Shown here piece by piece: positions 51,101 through 61,059 of a DNA stretch of 64,000 nt. This stretch comes from Echinicola jeungdonensis (GTDB taxonomy: Bacteria; Bacteroidota; Bacteroidia; Cytophagales; Cyclobacteriaceae). The notes beneath the pieces are model-generated. The model was not told the origin of the DNA and did not search any database. It saw nothing but the letters and a program-made list of their open reading frames with translations. Both the position numbers and the translations under genes were made by a program. Position 1 is the first letter of the stretch. Each line of letters starts with the position of its first letter. The stretch spans positions 642,001-706,000 of the forward strand of contig NZ_JAUFQT010000001.1 of the NCBI RefSeq assembly GCF_030409905.1, given 5' to 3'.

Positions 51101-51943
51101 CTAATTTTCCAAAATATCCAACAATTGACGAACCTCTTCCACCTTTTCCGGTTCACCTATTTTATCAAAAGAAACCATCAAATTTCTCATTGTCCTTTTC
51201 ATGATCTCTTCATGCCCACATGGCTGAAAAAATTCTTCACGAGGTTCAATCTTAAGATGTTCCAGGTAATTATTGATATCCTGGCGGGAAAAGATCAATC
51301 CCTTATTGAAAGCATTGATATAAAAGGTAGCCTCATCGGTCTTATAAGTCAATACAAAAAGGTTGGGTAAGTTGACTCCATAAATAGGCAGACCCAGTTT
51401 TCTTGCAACCAGGTAGTAAATAGCACAAAGGCTTATGGGGTTCCCTTTTTTTGTAGCAATCACATTGCTTAGCATACTATTGCCAGGGCTATGAAAATTT
51501 TTGGTATTTGCTGAGAATTTTAACTGGCTGAACAAAACATTATTGATCAGCCTAATTTGATCATAGGGTCTCAAGTCACTTTTAAAGGTAGTCCAGACAT
51601 CAAAATAAATTTGTTGCATATCTGCATTTATGGTTTCAAATTCCAAGTCCGGATATTGGTAGGTATTGATGATCCAAAGCCCCTTCAACAAATCCCTATC
51701 TTCAGATTGTTTCCATTCCTCCAGACGTTCTTTTAATAAAGAAAACTGCAGCTCATGCACCAGCTCCTCAATTTCTTTTTGAAGTTCAGGGTTAAAACTG
51801 TCCTCCCACTTTTTCTCCAAAAAAGGAATCACATCATTACCTAAAGAAATGATTTTATCCTTCACATGATCTTTCACCTCTTTATCCGAATCGTCTAATA
51901 AGGAAACCAGGGCATTCAACTCCTTTTCCGTAAGCTTTTCCAT
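51101..51943 (-). CDS. SirB1-like transglutaminase-related protein
   Basis: A 280-residue protein of the SirB1/transglutaminase-like family. Core: LINNVLFSQLKFSANTKNFH, NSMLSNVIATKKGNPISLCA IYYLVARKLGLPIYGVNLPN and TFYINAFNKGLIFSRQDINN. The catalytic Cys (ISLCA) is present; the His/Asp partners are only partly apparent, as is common in this family. An N-terminal helical domain of about 90 residues and a C-terminal tail are present. The role is uncharacterised; cytoplasmic. Confidence 0.8.
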   Translation of the reverse strand: MEKLTEKELNALVSLLDDSDKEVKDHVKDKIISLGNDVIPFLEKKWEDSFNPELQKEIEELVHELQFSLLKERLEEWKQSEDRDLLKGLWIINTYQYPDLEFETINADMQQIYFDVWTTFKSDLRPYDQIRLINNVLFSQLKFSANTKNFHSPGNSMLSNVIATKKGNPISLCAIYYLVARKLGLPIYGVNLPNLFVLTYKTDEATFYINAFNKGLIFSRQDINNYLEHLKIEPREEFFQPCGHEEIMKRTMRNLMVSFDKIGEPEKVEEVRQLLDILEN

Positions 51944-52025
51944 AATCTAATACCTCGATAAACTTCAAAAACAGTAAGTTTTCAAAGTTGATTGACCTGT
52001 ATTTTGGTTTACGCCAAAATTACAA

Positions 52026-53654
52026 TCAAGTTTGAATAACTCCTACATTGAAGCGCTCCTTAATTGGGGCAAAATTGGCCGCCTCTATGCCCATGGAAAT
52101 TATTTTCCGGGTCTCCAATGGATCAATCACCCCATCCACCCAAAGTCTGGAAGCTGCATGATAGGGACTTAACTCTTCTTCGTATTTTTCGGTAATTTCC
52201 TTCAATAATTTTTCTTCATCCTCCGGGGTAATCTCCTTTCCTGCCTTTTTCAAGGAGGCCACCTTGATTTGGAGAAGGGTTTTTGCTGCGGAAGACCCAC
52301 TCATCACAGCCATTTGAGCAGTAGGCCAACTAAAAATCAAACGGGGGTCATAGGCCTTTCCACACATGGCATAGTTTCCTGCACCATAGGAATTCCCAAT
52401 GATAATGGTGAATTTTGGCACTACCGAATTTGCCATAGCGTTAACCATCTTTGCTCCATCCTTTATAATGCCCCCATGCTCGGCTCTTTTTCCCACCATA
52501 AAACCGCTGACATCCTGTAAAAAAAGCAATGGGATTTTCCTTTGATTGCAATTCATGATAAATCGAGCGGCTTTGTCAGCAGAATCGGAGTAAATCACCC
52601 CACCCATCTGCATCTCACCCTTTTTGGTCTTGACCATTTTCCTTTGATTGGCAACAATCCCTACTGACCAACCCTCAATCCGTGCGGTACCACACAATAA
52701 AGTTTTACCGTAGTCCGATTTATATTCATTAAACGCTGACCCATCCACCAATCTTTGGATGATTTCCCGCATATCGTAAGGTTTGCCCCGGTCAATAGGA
52801 AAAAGCCCAAAAATCTCCTTTTCATCTTTTTGGGGCAAAACAGTTTTTTTTCTGCTAAACCCAGCCTTTTCTTGCTCCCCAAGACTGTCAAAAATCTTTT
52901 TCACGGCATCTAAACAGGCTCCGTCAGATTCAAATTTATTGTCCGTGACCCCAGAAATTTCACAATGAGTAGACGCTCCTCCCAAAGTTTCATTATCCAC
53001 CTCCTCCCCAATGGCCGCTTTTACCAGATAAGACCCTGCCAAGAAAATGGATCCGGTTTGTTCCACAATTAAAGCTTCATCAGACATAATAGGCAAATAA
53101 GCCCCTCCTGCCACACAACTTCCCATAATGGCTGCCACCTGGACAATGCCCATGGCGGACATTTTAGCATTGTTTCTAAATTGTCGCCCAAAATGCTCCT
53201 TATCCGGAAAAATTTCATCCTGTTTGGGCAAAAACACTCCTGCACTATCCACCAGGTATATAATGGGCAAATGGTTGTCCATGGCCACTTCCTGGGCCCT
53301 TAAATTCTTTTTCGCTGTCATGGGGAACCAGGCTCCTGCTTTTACGGTAGCATCATTGGCAACTACCACACACATCCTCCCCTGCACATAACCTATTCCA
53401 GTCACCACTCCGGCAGAAGGACAGCCCCCTTCTTCTTCATACATCCCATCGGCGGCCAATGCCCCAATTTCCAAAAACCGCGACCCCTTATCCAATAAAT
53501 AGTCAATCCTTTCCCGGGCAGTTAATTTGCCTTTTTCATGCTCCCTGGCAATCCTTTTTTCTCCTCCCCCTTTTTGGACCTTTTCCAGTTTATGGTTCAA
53601 TTCATCAACCATCTGCTTGAGCAAATCCTCATTTCTATTGAATTCAATATCCAT
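52026..53654 (-). CDS. Acyl-CoA carboxylase, carboxyltransferase (beta) subunit
   Basis: A 542-residue biotin-dependent carboxyltransferase, probably methylcrotonyl-CoA or propionyl-CoA carboxylase beta subunit. Family motifs: RIDYLLDKGSRFLEIGALAA, GVVTGIGYVQGRMCVVVAND ATVKAG, IYLVDSAGVFLPKQDEIFPD, GSCVAGGAYLPIMSDEAL, FLQDVSGFMVGKRAEHGGII and IIGNSYGAGNYAMCGKAYDP, the two crotonase-fold halves. The biotin carboxylase/BCCP subunit is not in the window. Length fits the family. The substrate cannot be distinguished without comparison. Confidence 0.9.
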   Translation of the reverse strand: MDIEFNRNEDLLKQMVDELNHKLEKVQKGGGEKRIAREHEKGKLTARERIDYLLDKGSRFLEIGALAADGMYEEEGGCPSAGVVTGIGYVQGRMCVVVANDATVKAGAWFPMTAKKNLRAQEVAMDNHLPIIYLVDSAGVFLPKQDEIFPDKEHFGRQFRNNAKMSAMGIVQVAAIMGSCVAGGAYLPIMSDEALIVEQTGSIFLAGSYLVKAAIGEEVDNETLGGASTHCEISGVTDNKFESDGACLDAVKKIFDSLGEQEKAGFSRKKTVLPQKDEKEIFGLFPIDRGKPYDMREIIQRLVDGSAFNEYKSDYGKTLLCGTARIEGWSVGIVANQRKMVKTKKGEMQMGGVIYSDSADKAARFIMNCNQRKIPLLFLQDVSGFMVGKRAEHGGIIKDGAKMVNAMANSVVPKFTIIIGNSYGAGNYAMCGKAYDPRLIFSWPTAQMAVMSGSSAAKTLLQIKVASLKKAGKEITPEDEEKLLKEITEKYEEELSPYHAASRLWVDGVIDPLETRKIISMGIEAANFAPIKERFNVGVIQT

Positions 53655-53831
53655 AGGGCTTAAAATTAAATTGGGGATTTATCCCCTTTATTGGCCTTAC
53701 CAACAAGGTGGCACCCCTCCTGAAAAGTTGTTTTATCCAATATAAAAAAATAAAGGTAAAAAAGCCTTCAGTCCCGGGTATTGAGTTTTTCTACGGTGTT
53801 CCGGAACTCCCTTTCCGGGTTATAACAGAAA

Positions 53832-53858
53832 CAAAAAAAAAGCCCGAGAGGATCGGGC
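53832..53858 (-). terminator. Terminator of the amidase gene
   Basis: On the minus strand GCCCGATCCTCTCGGGC is followed by a T10 run (plus-strand A run 53832-53841). The stem GCCCGA/TCGGGC lies at 53842-53858. It follows the amidase stop at 53898. Confidence 0.85.
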
Positions 53859-53897
53859 CAAACACTAAACACTCAATAATTGATACTATTTATAATA

Positions 53898-54704
53898 CTA
53901 AAATGACTCAATCTCCTCCTTATATGACTTAATAGCACGGTAAATGGCAGATGCTACATAAGCCTGTCCATTTTCACTTTTCAAGTACCTTTCTTCTGTT
54001 CGATTGGACAAAAAGCCGGTTTCTATCAAAACAGAAGGCATACTGGTTGTCCACAACACATATAAAGGAGCCTGTTTAACTCCGCGGCTATGCCTATGAA
54101 GCCTGGTTTTAAAATCATTTTCCACTTTTTGGGCCAATGAAATACTATTGGAAAAATAGGCCTTTTGCATTAAGTTGAACATCATATAAGATTCTGGGGA
54201 ATTGGGATCAAAGCCTTCATAATTTTCCTGATAACCATCCTCCAATAGAATTACGGAATTTTCCCTTTTCACCACATTAAAGTTGCCTTCAAAATTTTTC
54301 GACCCCATTACAAAGGTTTCGGTACCATGTGGGGAAGAAGAGCTGGAGGCATTGCAGTGAATGGAGACAAACAAGTCGGCTTTGTTCCGGTTGGCAATAT
54401 TTGCTCTTTCCTTTAATTCAATAAACACATCACTTGTACGGGTGTAAATCACCTCAACACCTGGGATATTTTTTTCGATATAATCCCCCACTTTTAGTGC
54501 AAGAGACAATACCACGTCTTTTTCTCTACTGTGACTTCCACTGGTTCCGGGATCTTTCCCCCCATGACCAGCATCAATCACAATCCTTCTTAAACGAAAT
54601 TCCCTCAATCCCTCACCTGTAGGAACAAAGGAAGAAAGCAAAACCCCACAGGTCAGGAAGCAAATTATTAGAATATTTTTGACAGTGGTTCGTTTCATAA
54701 ACAT
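53898..54704 (-). CDS. N-acetylmuramoyl-L-alanine amidase (Amidase_3)
   Basis: A 268-residue zinc amidase that cuts peptide stems from peptidoglycan glycan. The N-terminal hydrophobic signal (NILIICFLTCGVLLSSFV) indicates export. The Amidase_3 domain has zinc ligand His in IVIDAGHGGKDPGTSG, Glu in SREKDVVLSLALKVGDYIEK, ELKERANIANRNKADLFVSI HCNAS (second His) and the catalytic Glu in PSVLIETGFLSNRTEERYLK. It is divergent from the LptD-like gene with a 57-bp gap. Cell-envelope remodelling. Confidence 0.92.
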   Translation of the reverse strand: MFMKRTTVKNILIICFLTCGVLLSSFVPTGEGLREFRLRRIVIDAGHGGKDPGTSGSHSREKDVVLSLALKVGDYIEKNIPGVEVIYTRTSDVFIELKERANIANRNKADLFVSIHCNASSSSSPHGTETFVMGSKNFEGNFNVVKRENSVILLEDGYQENYEGFDPNSPESYMMFNLMQKAYFSNSISLAQKVENDFKTRLHRHSRGVKQAPLYVLWTTSMPSVLIETGFLSNRTEERYLKSENGQAYVASAIYRAIKSYKEEIESF

Positions 54705-54761
54705 TATTAACGTTAACTTTACGCAAAATTTAGAAATTTTTGAAGTAAATAGAAGTAATCG

Positions 54762-57518
54762 GTGCAGAATATTACGGTCGTTTATCTTTCCCTCATTTTA
54801 TCATTAATCTCCATTTCGGGGCTAAGGGCGCAGGACACCATTCCAAGGCCCGCTGAAAAGGAAATTATCGCTCCTGACCTGACACCTGACATTGATAGTG
54901 CCCTTGTCTTTCCCGACAGTTTGTTGGTCTTGGATTCTCTTCCAAAAACCGATACAACAAAAGCTGTGCCCAAGGGAGATATCCAAAACCCAATTAATTA
55001 TTATGCGGAAGACAGCATTGTCTCCAATTTCAAAGAACAAAAAGTATATCTTTACAGGGGGGCTTGGTTTGAATATGGGAATATTAGACTGGAAGCAGAT
55101 TACATAGAAATCAACTGGGACAAAAGTGAATTATATGCCTCAGGCCTTGAAGATTCCACAGGAACGGTAACGGGCAGCCCTCTATTCCAGGAAGGAGGAA
55201 CTTCTTACGAAATCCGCAAGCAAATGCGGTATAATTTTGAAAGCCGAAAAGCCATTATTACCGATGTGGTGACCGAACAACAAGAAGGATTATTGAGAGG
55301 CCAGACAGTAAAAAAAGATGAAGAAGGCAATGTGTACCTTCACAAAGGTTATTACACTACCTGTAATCTGGAACAACCCCATTGGCATATTTCCTCCAAC
55401 AAAATCAAATCGGTCAAAGGAAACCAAACCATTTCCGGCCCTTTTAATTTATATTTCAATGGTATCCCCACACCTATTGGGCTGCCTTTTGGATTTATAC
55501 CCGATCAACCAGAAGAAAAGGCTTCCGGAATCATTATTCCATCCTATGGGGAAGAAAGAAGAAGGGGCTTTTTCTTGCGGGATTTCGGTTATTATTTTGC
55601 CTTCAATGACTATATACATTCCAGGCTTACCGGGGAAATATTTTCCAAAGGAGGCTATGGCGTAAAGCTGTCCACGGTTTACAAAAAAAGGTATCGTTTT
55701 AATGGGGGGTTTAACATTGATTTCCAACAGTTCCGTAGCCCTGAAACTGAAGAAACTCCCTTGGATTACACGACACTTTGGGTCAATTGGAGCCATAGCC
55801 CTGAATCGAGGGGAAATTCCAGGTTTTCTGCTTCCGTAAATGCAGGGACCACCAACTATAACAATTTGGTGGTCAACCCAACCAATTACATGAGAAATAC
55901 CAACTCGGAATTCACTTCCAATATCTCCTACAGCAAAACCTTTACCGGGACTCCTTTCAGCATGTCCGCCAACCTAAGGCATTCCCAAAACGTCCAAACC
56001 GATGAGGTAAGGTTGGTTTTACCGGACATCTCTGTCAATATGAACCGCCGAACCCCATTCCGGAATGTGGGTTTTGAGCCTTTGAAGACCCTTAACTTTG
56101 CCTGGAATTTTAATGCTCAAAACACCATTAACAACCGGGTAGAACAGGAATTGGGAGTGGAAAATGAGTTTTTACAGGAGGATCAATTTGCAGACACCCG
56201 CAATCCAGAAGTCACTACATTTAACCTTCAAAACCTTCCAAAACTATTGAAAGAGGCAGAAAATGGGTTCAGACATTCCTTACCGGTTTCCTCCAATTTC
56301 ACCTTATTCAAATATTTTACAGGAACAGCTGGGTTCCAATATACCGAACTATGGTATTTTGATAAAATCAATTACTACTACAACCCAACCGAAGAGCGCG
56401 TTGACAGGATATTGGAAGATGGTTTTACCAGGGCAGGTTACTACAATTCTTCCTTTAACATGTCCACCAATATTTACGGTTTTTATTCATTCAAGGAAGG
56501 ATCTAAAGTGGAGGCTATCAGGCACCATCTCCAGCCAACATTCGGTTTTTCCTACACTCCGGATTTCTCCGACCCAAAATATGGTTACTACCAAAATGTA
56601 CAGGTGGATAATGAGGGCAACCAACAGCTCTACTCCCGTTTTCAGGGCCAGTTGTTCGGAGGTCCACCAAGAGGAGAGTCTCGTTCTTTGAATATCAACA
56701 TCCGGAACACTTTGGAGGCTAAAGTAAAAACTAAAAGCGATACGGCAGAAACCACCACCAAAAAGGTTCCTATTTTGCAATCCCTTAATATCTCCACCAA
56801 CTATAACTTTGCTGCGGATTCATTCAACCTGGCTCCAATAAATATGAACACCAGGACCTCATTTTTTGACAACCGCTTTTCTGTGGCCATGTCTGCTACC
56901 TTGGACCCTTATGCTACCAGAACAACCATTAACCCTGAAACGGGAAGTGAAACTATAAATAGGATCAATGAATTTGCCTGGAACCAGGGACAAGGGCTGG
57001 GAACCCTAAGAAGAGCCAATTTAAACTTAAATGGAAGCATCCGGCCGGGATCTACTGAAAAAACGCCCGCTGACACCCGGGAAGAATTGACCAATGAATA
57101 CCTCGAACAGGGAGGAGAAATGAATGAATTTGCGGAAAGTGAAATCGACCGGATGGCCAACGACCCCAGCCAATACATTGACTGGGACATTCCCTGGAAT
57201 TTGAATTTTGGCTACAATCTTAGCTATAGCAAATCCACCCGTGGAAACACCAATATCACCCAGGCAGTCAATGTTTCAGGAGACCTAAGTCTTTCGGAAA
57301 AATGGAAAATCAATTTTAATACTGGATTTGATATTTCCACCGCCAAAATCACCCAATCCATGATTGGAATTGCCAGGGATCTCCATTGCTGGCAGATGAA
57401 TGCAAGCTGGATTCCATTTGGCAGGTTTACCAGTTACAATATTGACATCAGGGTCAAAGCAAGCATCCTGCAGGACTTGAAGATTTCCAGAAGAAGATCC
57501 TTCTTTGATTCTTTCTAA
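54762..57518 (+). CDS. lptD: LptD-like outer-membrane LPS-assembly protein
   Basis: A 918-residue outer-membrane barrel. It starts at a GTG at 54762 (MQNITVVYLSLILSLISISG then LRAQ), giving a signal peptide. The N-terminal part is an OstA/LptD-like jellyroll (FKEQKVYLYRGAWFEYGNIR LEADYIEINWDKSELYASGL), followed by the long barrel typical of Bacteroidota LptD (GIIIPSYGEERRRGFFLRDF GYYFAFNDYIHSRLTGEIFS, FDIRVKASILQDLKISRRRS FFDSF end). The substrate is inferred to be LPS. The annotation follows the Bacteroidota convention (putative LptD); sequence homology alone leaves OstA-like proteins possible. Confidence 0.85.
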   Translation: MQNITVVYLSLILSLISISGLRAQDTIPRPAEKEIIAPDLTPDIDSALVFPDSLLVLDSLPKTDTTKAVPKGDIQNPINYYAEDSIVSNFKEQKVYLYRGAWFEYGNIRLEADYIEINWDKSELYASGLEDSTGTVTGSPLFQEGGTSYEIRKQMRYNFESRKAIITDVVTEQQEGLLRGQTVKKDEEGNVYLHKGYYTTCNLEQPHWHISSNKIKSVKGNQTISGPFNLYFNGIPTPIGLPFGFIPDQPEEKASGIIIPSYGEERRRGFFLRDFGYYFAFNDYIHSRLTGEIFSKGGYGVKLSTVYKKRYRFNGGFNIDFQQFRSPETEETPLDYTTLWVNWSHSPESRGNSRFSASVNAGTTNYNNLVVNPTNYMRNTNSEFTSNISYSKTFTGTPFSMSANLRHSQNVQTDEVRLVLPDISVNMNRRTPFRNVGFEPLKTLNFAWNFNAQNTINNRVEQELGVENEFLQEDQFADTRNPEVTTFNLQNLPKLLKEAENGFRHSLPVSSNFTLFKYFTGTAGFQYTELWYFDKINYYYNPTEERVDRILEDGFTRAGYYNSSFNMSTNIYGFYSFKEGSKVEAIRHHLQPTFGFSYTPDFSDPKYGYYQNVQVDNEGNQQLYSRFQGQLFGGPPRGESRSLNINIRNTLEAKVKTKSDTAETTTKKVPILQSLNISTNYNFAADSFNLAPINMNTRTSFFDNRFSVAMSATLDPYATRTTINPETGSETINRINEFAWNQGQGLGTLRRANLNLNGSIRPGSTEKTPADTREELTNEYLEQGGEMNEFAESEIDRMANDPSQYIDWDIPWNLNFGYNLSYSKSTRGNTNITQAVNVSGDLSLSEKWKINFNTGFDISTAKITQSMIGIARDLHCWQMNASWIPFGRFTSYNIDIRVKASILQDLKISRRRSFFDSF

Positions 57519-57791
57519 GAGTATATCATACAATTCTTAAATTTTTTACCTAACCTGGTAATCGGGATCTAAAAATTTGATAAATGGTACAAAGTACAAG
57601 GTACGATTTACCCGAATAAAGCTGAAAGACTGTAAAAGCTTCAACAATAATAGCCCGGGGTGCCAACCCAGGGAGATTTGATTCGTGATATCCCGCCAAA
57701 CCCGTTTGTGGTGGAACTAAACTGAAAATTTAGATAAGATAAAAAAACCAGACTGTCGCCTGGTTTTTTTATGGTTCCTATTAATTGTTGG
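57519..57791. other. Intergenic region with hairpins
   Basis: No gene. A GC-rich hairpin-like segment at 57652-57674 resembles that at 45808. A strong bidirectional terminator follows (ACCAG 57747-57751 with CTGGT 57760-57764, A7/T7 tails). Confidence 0.6.
57741..57770. terminator. Bidirectional terminator
   Basis: AAAAAAACCAG-actgtcgc-CTGGTTTTTTT lies between the convergent lptD and arcA genes. Confidence 0.85.
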
Positions 57792-59009
57792 TTAAATGCT
57801 TGACCTGCTGAGTGGCATGGTCATACACCTTGGACCGCCCAGGCCCCGGGATAACTCTGAGGATGGAATTTCCAACACCTCCACACCGGCATCTCTTAAA
57901 GACCTGTTAGTGTATTTGTTCCTACTATAAGAAACCACTCTTCTAGGCCCTATGGCAAAGACATTGGCACCATCAAACCATTGTTCCCTTAGGGCATATT
58001 CCTTATTTCCATTCCCCAATTGAATGATCTCCAAATAAGGAATTTCCTTTTCAAGTACCGTTAATAAAGATTCTTTCAGGACGGTTCTTTTTATATGGAC
58101 CTGATCATTATCAGAACTCTTCAGGGTATATAGGGAGGTTTTCAATACTGCTTCCAAAGCATCTGGGTAGGTCAACACCAGGTTTTCATCCAATATGGTA
58201 AAAACTGTATCTAAGTGCATAAAATTCCTTTGCTTGGGCAGGTGAACTTCGTAAACCCTTTCCACTGTTCCTTCTGCCAAAAGAGACTTAGCCACATGGT
58301 AAATGGCCTTTTCATCAGTCCTCTCAGAATTACCAATAGCCACAGCTTTATCAGAAATAATGATCACATCCCCTCCTTCTATACAAGCTGGGCTGTTATG
58401 GCCATCAATGGGATATATTTTATGATTGTTATCCATAAACTCCGGATGGTTCTCAAAAATGGCCCGAACAATATTTGCCTCCCTCTGCCGGCCTTCCATT
58501 TTCATGCTTGAAAAAATCATCCCCCCAGGGGTCAAAGCTGCTGTATCCCTTTGGAAATACAAGTTGGGGCTGGGAGGAATGATATAGGCAAAATCCATTA
58601 AATCCACTACCGGAAGTTTAGGGATCTTACGCTTCAATTCATGAACTTTGATCCCGGCCATCAATGCAGTTGAACACTCTGAGGTGGATAAACGAGCCAC
58701 CATACTTTCCGCCAAATGAGATAATCTGGATACCGAAAGGGCTTCCTCCATTAATTTAAAAAGCACCTTTTCATCCGATATGGTTTCCATTAAAAGCTCA
58801 TGGAGGCCATAAATCCGGGCTCCAGTGGCTTGTTTTATGACTTGAGTAAAATAATCATGCTCCCTTTGCATAGCCTCCAAATAAGGAACATCCTCAAATA
58901 ATAATAATTCTTTATTGTAAGGAGTCAGCCGGTCTATTTCTCTTCCCGGCCGATGCATTAGCACTGCTTTGAGTGCACCAAACTCTGAGTTGAGTCTTAA
59001 ATCCATCAT
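57792..59009 (-). CDS. arcA: Arginine deiminase
   Basis: A 405-residue guanidino-group-modifying enzyme converting arginine to citrulline and ammonia. Catalytic signatures: NLYFQRDTAALTPGGMIFSS (Asp), NSPACIEGGDVIIISDKAVA (Glu/Gly), RNFMHLDTVFTILDENLVLT (His, HLDTVF), and the Cys in the C-terminal SRGLGGPRCMTMPLSRSSI. The start could be the second Met. It has no carbamate kinase or ornithine carbamoyltransferase neighbour, so it may serve arginine use in another route. An own terminator follows. Confidence 0.92.
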   Translation of the reverse strand: MMDLRLNSEFGALKAVLMHRPGREIDRLTPYNKELLLFEDVPYLEAMQREHDYFTQVIKQATGARIYGLHELLMETISDEKVLFKLMEEALSVSRLSHLAESMVARLSTSECSTALMAGIKVHELKRKIPKLPVVDLMDFAYIIPPSPNLYFQRDTAALTPGGMIFSSMKMEGRQREANIVRAIFENHPEFMDNNHKIYPIDGHNSPACIEGGDVIIISDKAVAIGNSERTDEKAIYHVAKSLLAEGTVERVYEVHLPKQRNFMHLDTVFTILDENLVLTYPDALEAVLKTSLYTLKSSDNDQVHIKRTVLKESLLTVLEKEIPYLEIIQLGNGNKEYALREQWFDGANVFAIGPRRVVSYSRNKYTNRSLRDAGVEVLEIPSSELSRGLGGPRCMTMPLSRSSI

Positions 59010-59322
59010 ATCACGTATATAGACCTATTTTCAAATTTTCAACAATTTAACAAAATAATTACCAATAAAGAAACAAAAATGATAAAACGTTAAAATTTAA
59101 ATAATAAATCCGATAATTAACAATAAAAACAGTAGATAAATCATTAAAACACCCTAAAAACCTTCCAGGAATAAACCACCCCTTCTAATTTGGGTACAAT
59201 TTTTTTTCAAAAATAGAGAAATTCACAAAACATGGTAATTACCTAAACCAAAAACCAATAATATATCTCAAAAACCGAAAAATAAGGATAAAAAAAAGCC
59301 AGGATTAACCCGGCTTTTTAAT
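59010..59322. other. AT-rich intergenic region
   Basis: About 310 very AT-rich bases upstream of arcA and downstream of lysS. No gene. The lysS terminator lies at its right edge. Confidence 0.5.
59291..59319 (-). terminator. lysS terminator
   Basis: On the minus strand AAAAAGCC-GGG-ttaat-CCT-GGCTTTTTTT folds with the T run after it. It starts 3 bp beyond the lysS stop. Confidence 0.8.
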
Positions 59323-61044
59323 TTATTCACTGATCCATTTTTCCACATCCTCTTTGCTAGGATTGGAAGTCTCCAATTTCAATTTTTTCCTTCTTCCACA
59401 AACGTCGTTAAATAATTTATTGGCATTTTGTTCTTTCAATTGGTCAATGGTATGAATATTCAAATCCCTTAACGCAGGGATCAATCCCGGGTCCACCCCA
59501 ACTGCCATAAAATCTTCATCAGTAGCAATCTTTTGCTTTTTCTCTGGTCTCATCTGCGGGAAGAACAACACCTCCTGAATGGTTGAATTATTCGTCAACA
59601 ACATGGTCAAACGGTCAATTCCAATTCCAAGACCTGCTGTCGGCGGCATACCATACTCCAAGGAGCGAAGGAAATCCTCATCCATGGCCATGGCTTCATC
59701 ATCCCCACGGGCAGCCAGTTTCAATTGTTCTTCAAAACGCTCCCTTTGGTCAATCGGATCGTTCAACTCAGTATAGGCATTGGCGATTTCTTTTCCATTG
59801 ACAAATAACTCAAAACGCTCCACCAACCCTTCATCGGATCGGTGTTTTTTGGCCAGTGGGGTCATTTCAATTGGGTAATCTGTAATAAAGGTTGGTTGAA
59901 CCAGGTGATCTTCCACTTTTTCACCAAATATCTCATCGATCAATTTTCCACGCCCCATGGTATCATCCACTTCTATACCAAACTCATGACAAACTTCCCT
60001 GAGCTCGGCTTCATCCATTTTACTCACATCAATTCCCGCATATTCTTTGATGGAATCAAAAAGGGTCAATCTTCGATAAGGGCCTGAGAAATCAATTTTA
60101 GTATCCCCAACGGTTACTTCAGCAGTACCATGAACTGATATGGTCACTGTTTCCAGCAGGTCTTCCACCATTTTCATCATCCAGATATAATCCTTATAGG
60201 CAATGTAAATTTCCATTGCAGTAAATTCTGGATTGTGGGTCCTGTCCATTCCCTCATTTCGGAACATTTTTCCAAATTCATAAACCCCATCAAACCCACC
60301 GACAATCAACCTTTTCAGGTACAATTCATTGGCAATACGAAGGTATAGTGGCATATCCAGCGTATTGTGATGGGTGTTAAAAGGTTTGGCAGCAGCTCCA
60401 CCATGAACAGCTTGAAGAATGGGCGTTTCCACTTCCAACCATCCCCGCTCATCAAAATACTTCCTCATATTGGTAATGATCCTGGAACGGGTAAAAAACA
60501 CATCTTTCACCTCAGGATTTACCGTAAGATCCACATAACGTTGGCGGTAACGGAGCTCTGGGTCAGTAAAACCATCATAAACATTTCCTGCCTCATCCCT
60601 TTTCACAACAGGTAAAGGTTTTACGGATTTTGATAAAACCGTAAGCTCTTTCACATGAAGTGAGATTTCTCCTGTCTGGGTAGTAAAGATGAACCCCTTT
60701 ACGCCAATATAATCTCCTATACCTAATAGTTTTTTAAATACTTTATTATAAAGTGTTTTATCCTCTCCCTCACATATATCATCCCTTCTTACATATATCT
60801 GCAATCTTCCAGTGGAATCCTGAATTTCGGCAAATGAAGCTGAACCCATGATTCTTCGACTCATCAATCTACCGGCCAGGGAAATATTTTTATAATCATT
60901 TTTTCTATTCTCGTAATTCTCATGGATATCTTTTGCCGTTACATTGATGGGAAATTCAATGGCCGGATAAGGGTTAACCCCTAATTCCATCAAAGCTTCA
61001 CGGTCCTTTCTCCGCTCTATCTCTTGTTCACTCAATAATTGCAT
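59323..61044 (-). CDS. lysS: Lysine-tRNA ligase
   Basis: A 573-residue class II aminoacyl-tRNA synthetase that charges tRNA-Lys. N-terminal OB-fold ([37 protein letters not shown]). Motif 1-2 core ([60 protein letters not shown]). Motif 3 ([20 protein letters not shown]). A C-terminal extension (about 515-573: [40 protein letters not shown]) is typical of Bacteroidota LysS. Full length. Only the proline dehydrogenase gene lies upstream on the strand (15-bp gap). Confidence 0.95.
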   Translation of the reverse strand: MQLLSEQEIERRKDREALMELGVNPYPAIEFPINVTAKDIHENYENRKNDYKNISLAGRLMSRRIMGSASFAEIQDSTGRLQIYVRRDDICEGEDKTLYNKVFKKLLGIGDYIGVKGFIFTTQTGEISLHVKELTVLSKSVKPLPVVKRDEAGNVYDGFTDPELRYRQRYVDLTVNPEVKDVFFTRSRIITNMRKYFDERGWLEVETPILQAVHGGAAAKPFNTHHNTLDMPLYLRIANELYLKRLIVGGFDGVYEFGKMFRNEGMDRTHNPEFTAMEIYIAYKDYIWMMKMVEDLLETVTISVHGTAEVTVGDTKIDFSGPYRRLTLFDSIKEYAGIDVSKMDEAELREVCHEFGIEVDDTMGRGKLIDEIFGEKVEDHLVQPTFITDYPIEMTPLAKKHRSDEGLVERFELFVNGKEIANAYTELNDPIDQRERFEEQLKLAARGDDEAMAMDEDFLRSLEYGMPPTAGLGIGIDRLTMLLTNNSTIQEVLFFPQMRPEKKQKIATDEDFMAVGVDPGLIPALRDLNIHTIDQLKEQNANKLFNDVCGRRKKLKLETSNPSKEDVEKWISE

Positions 61045-61059
61045 AGGTGTTGGATATAT

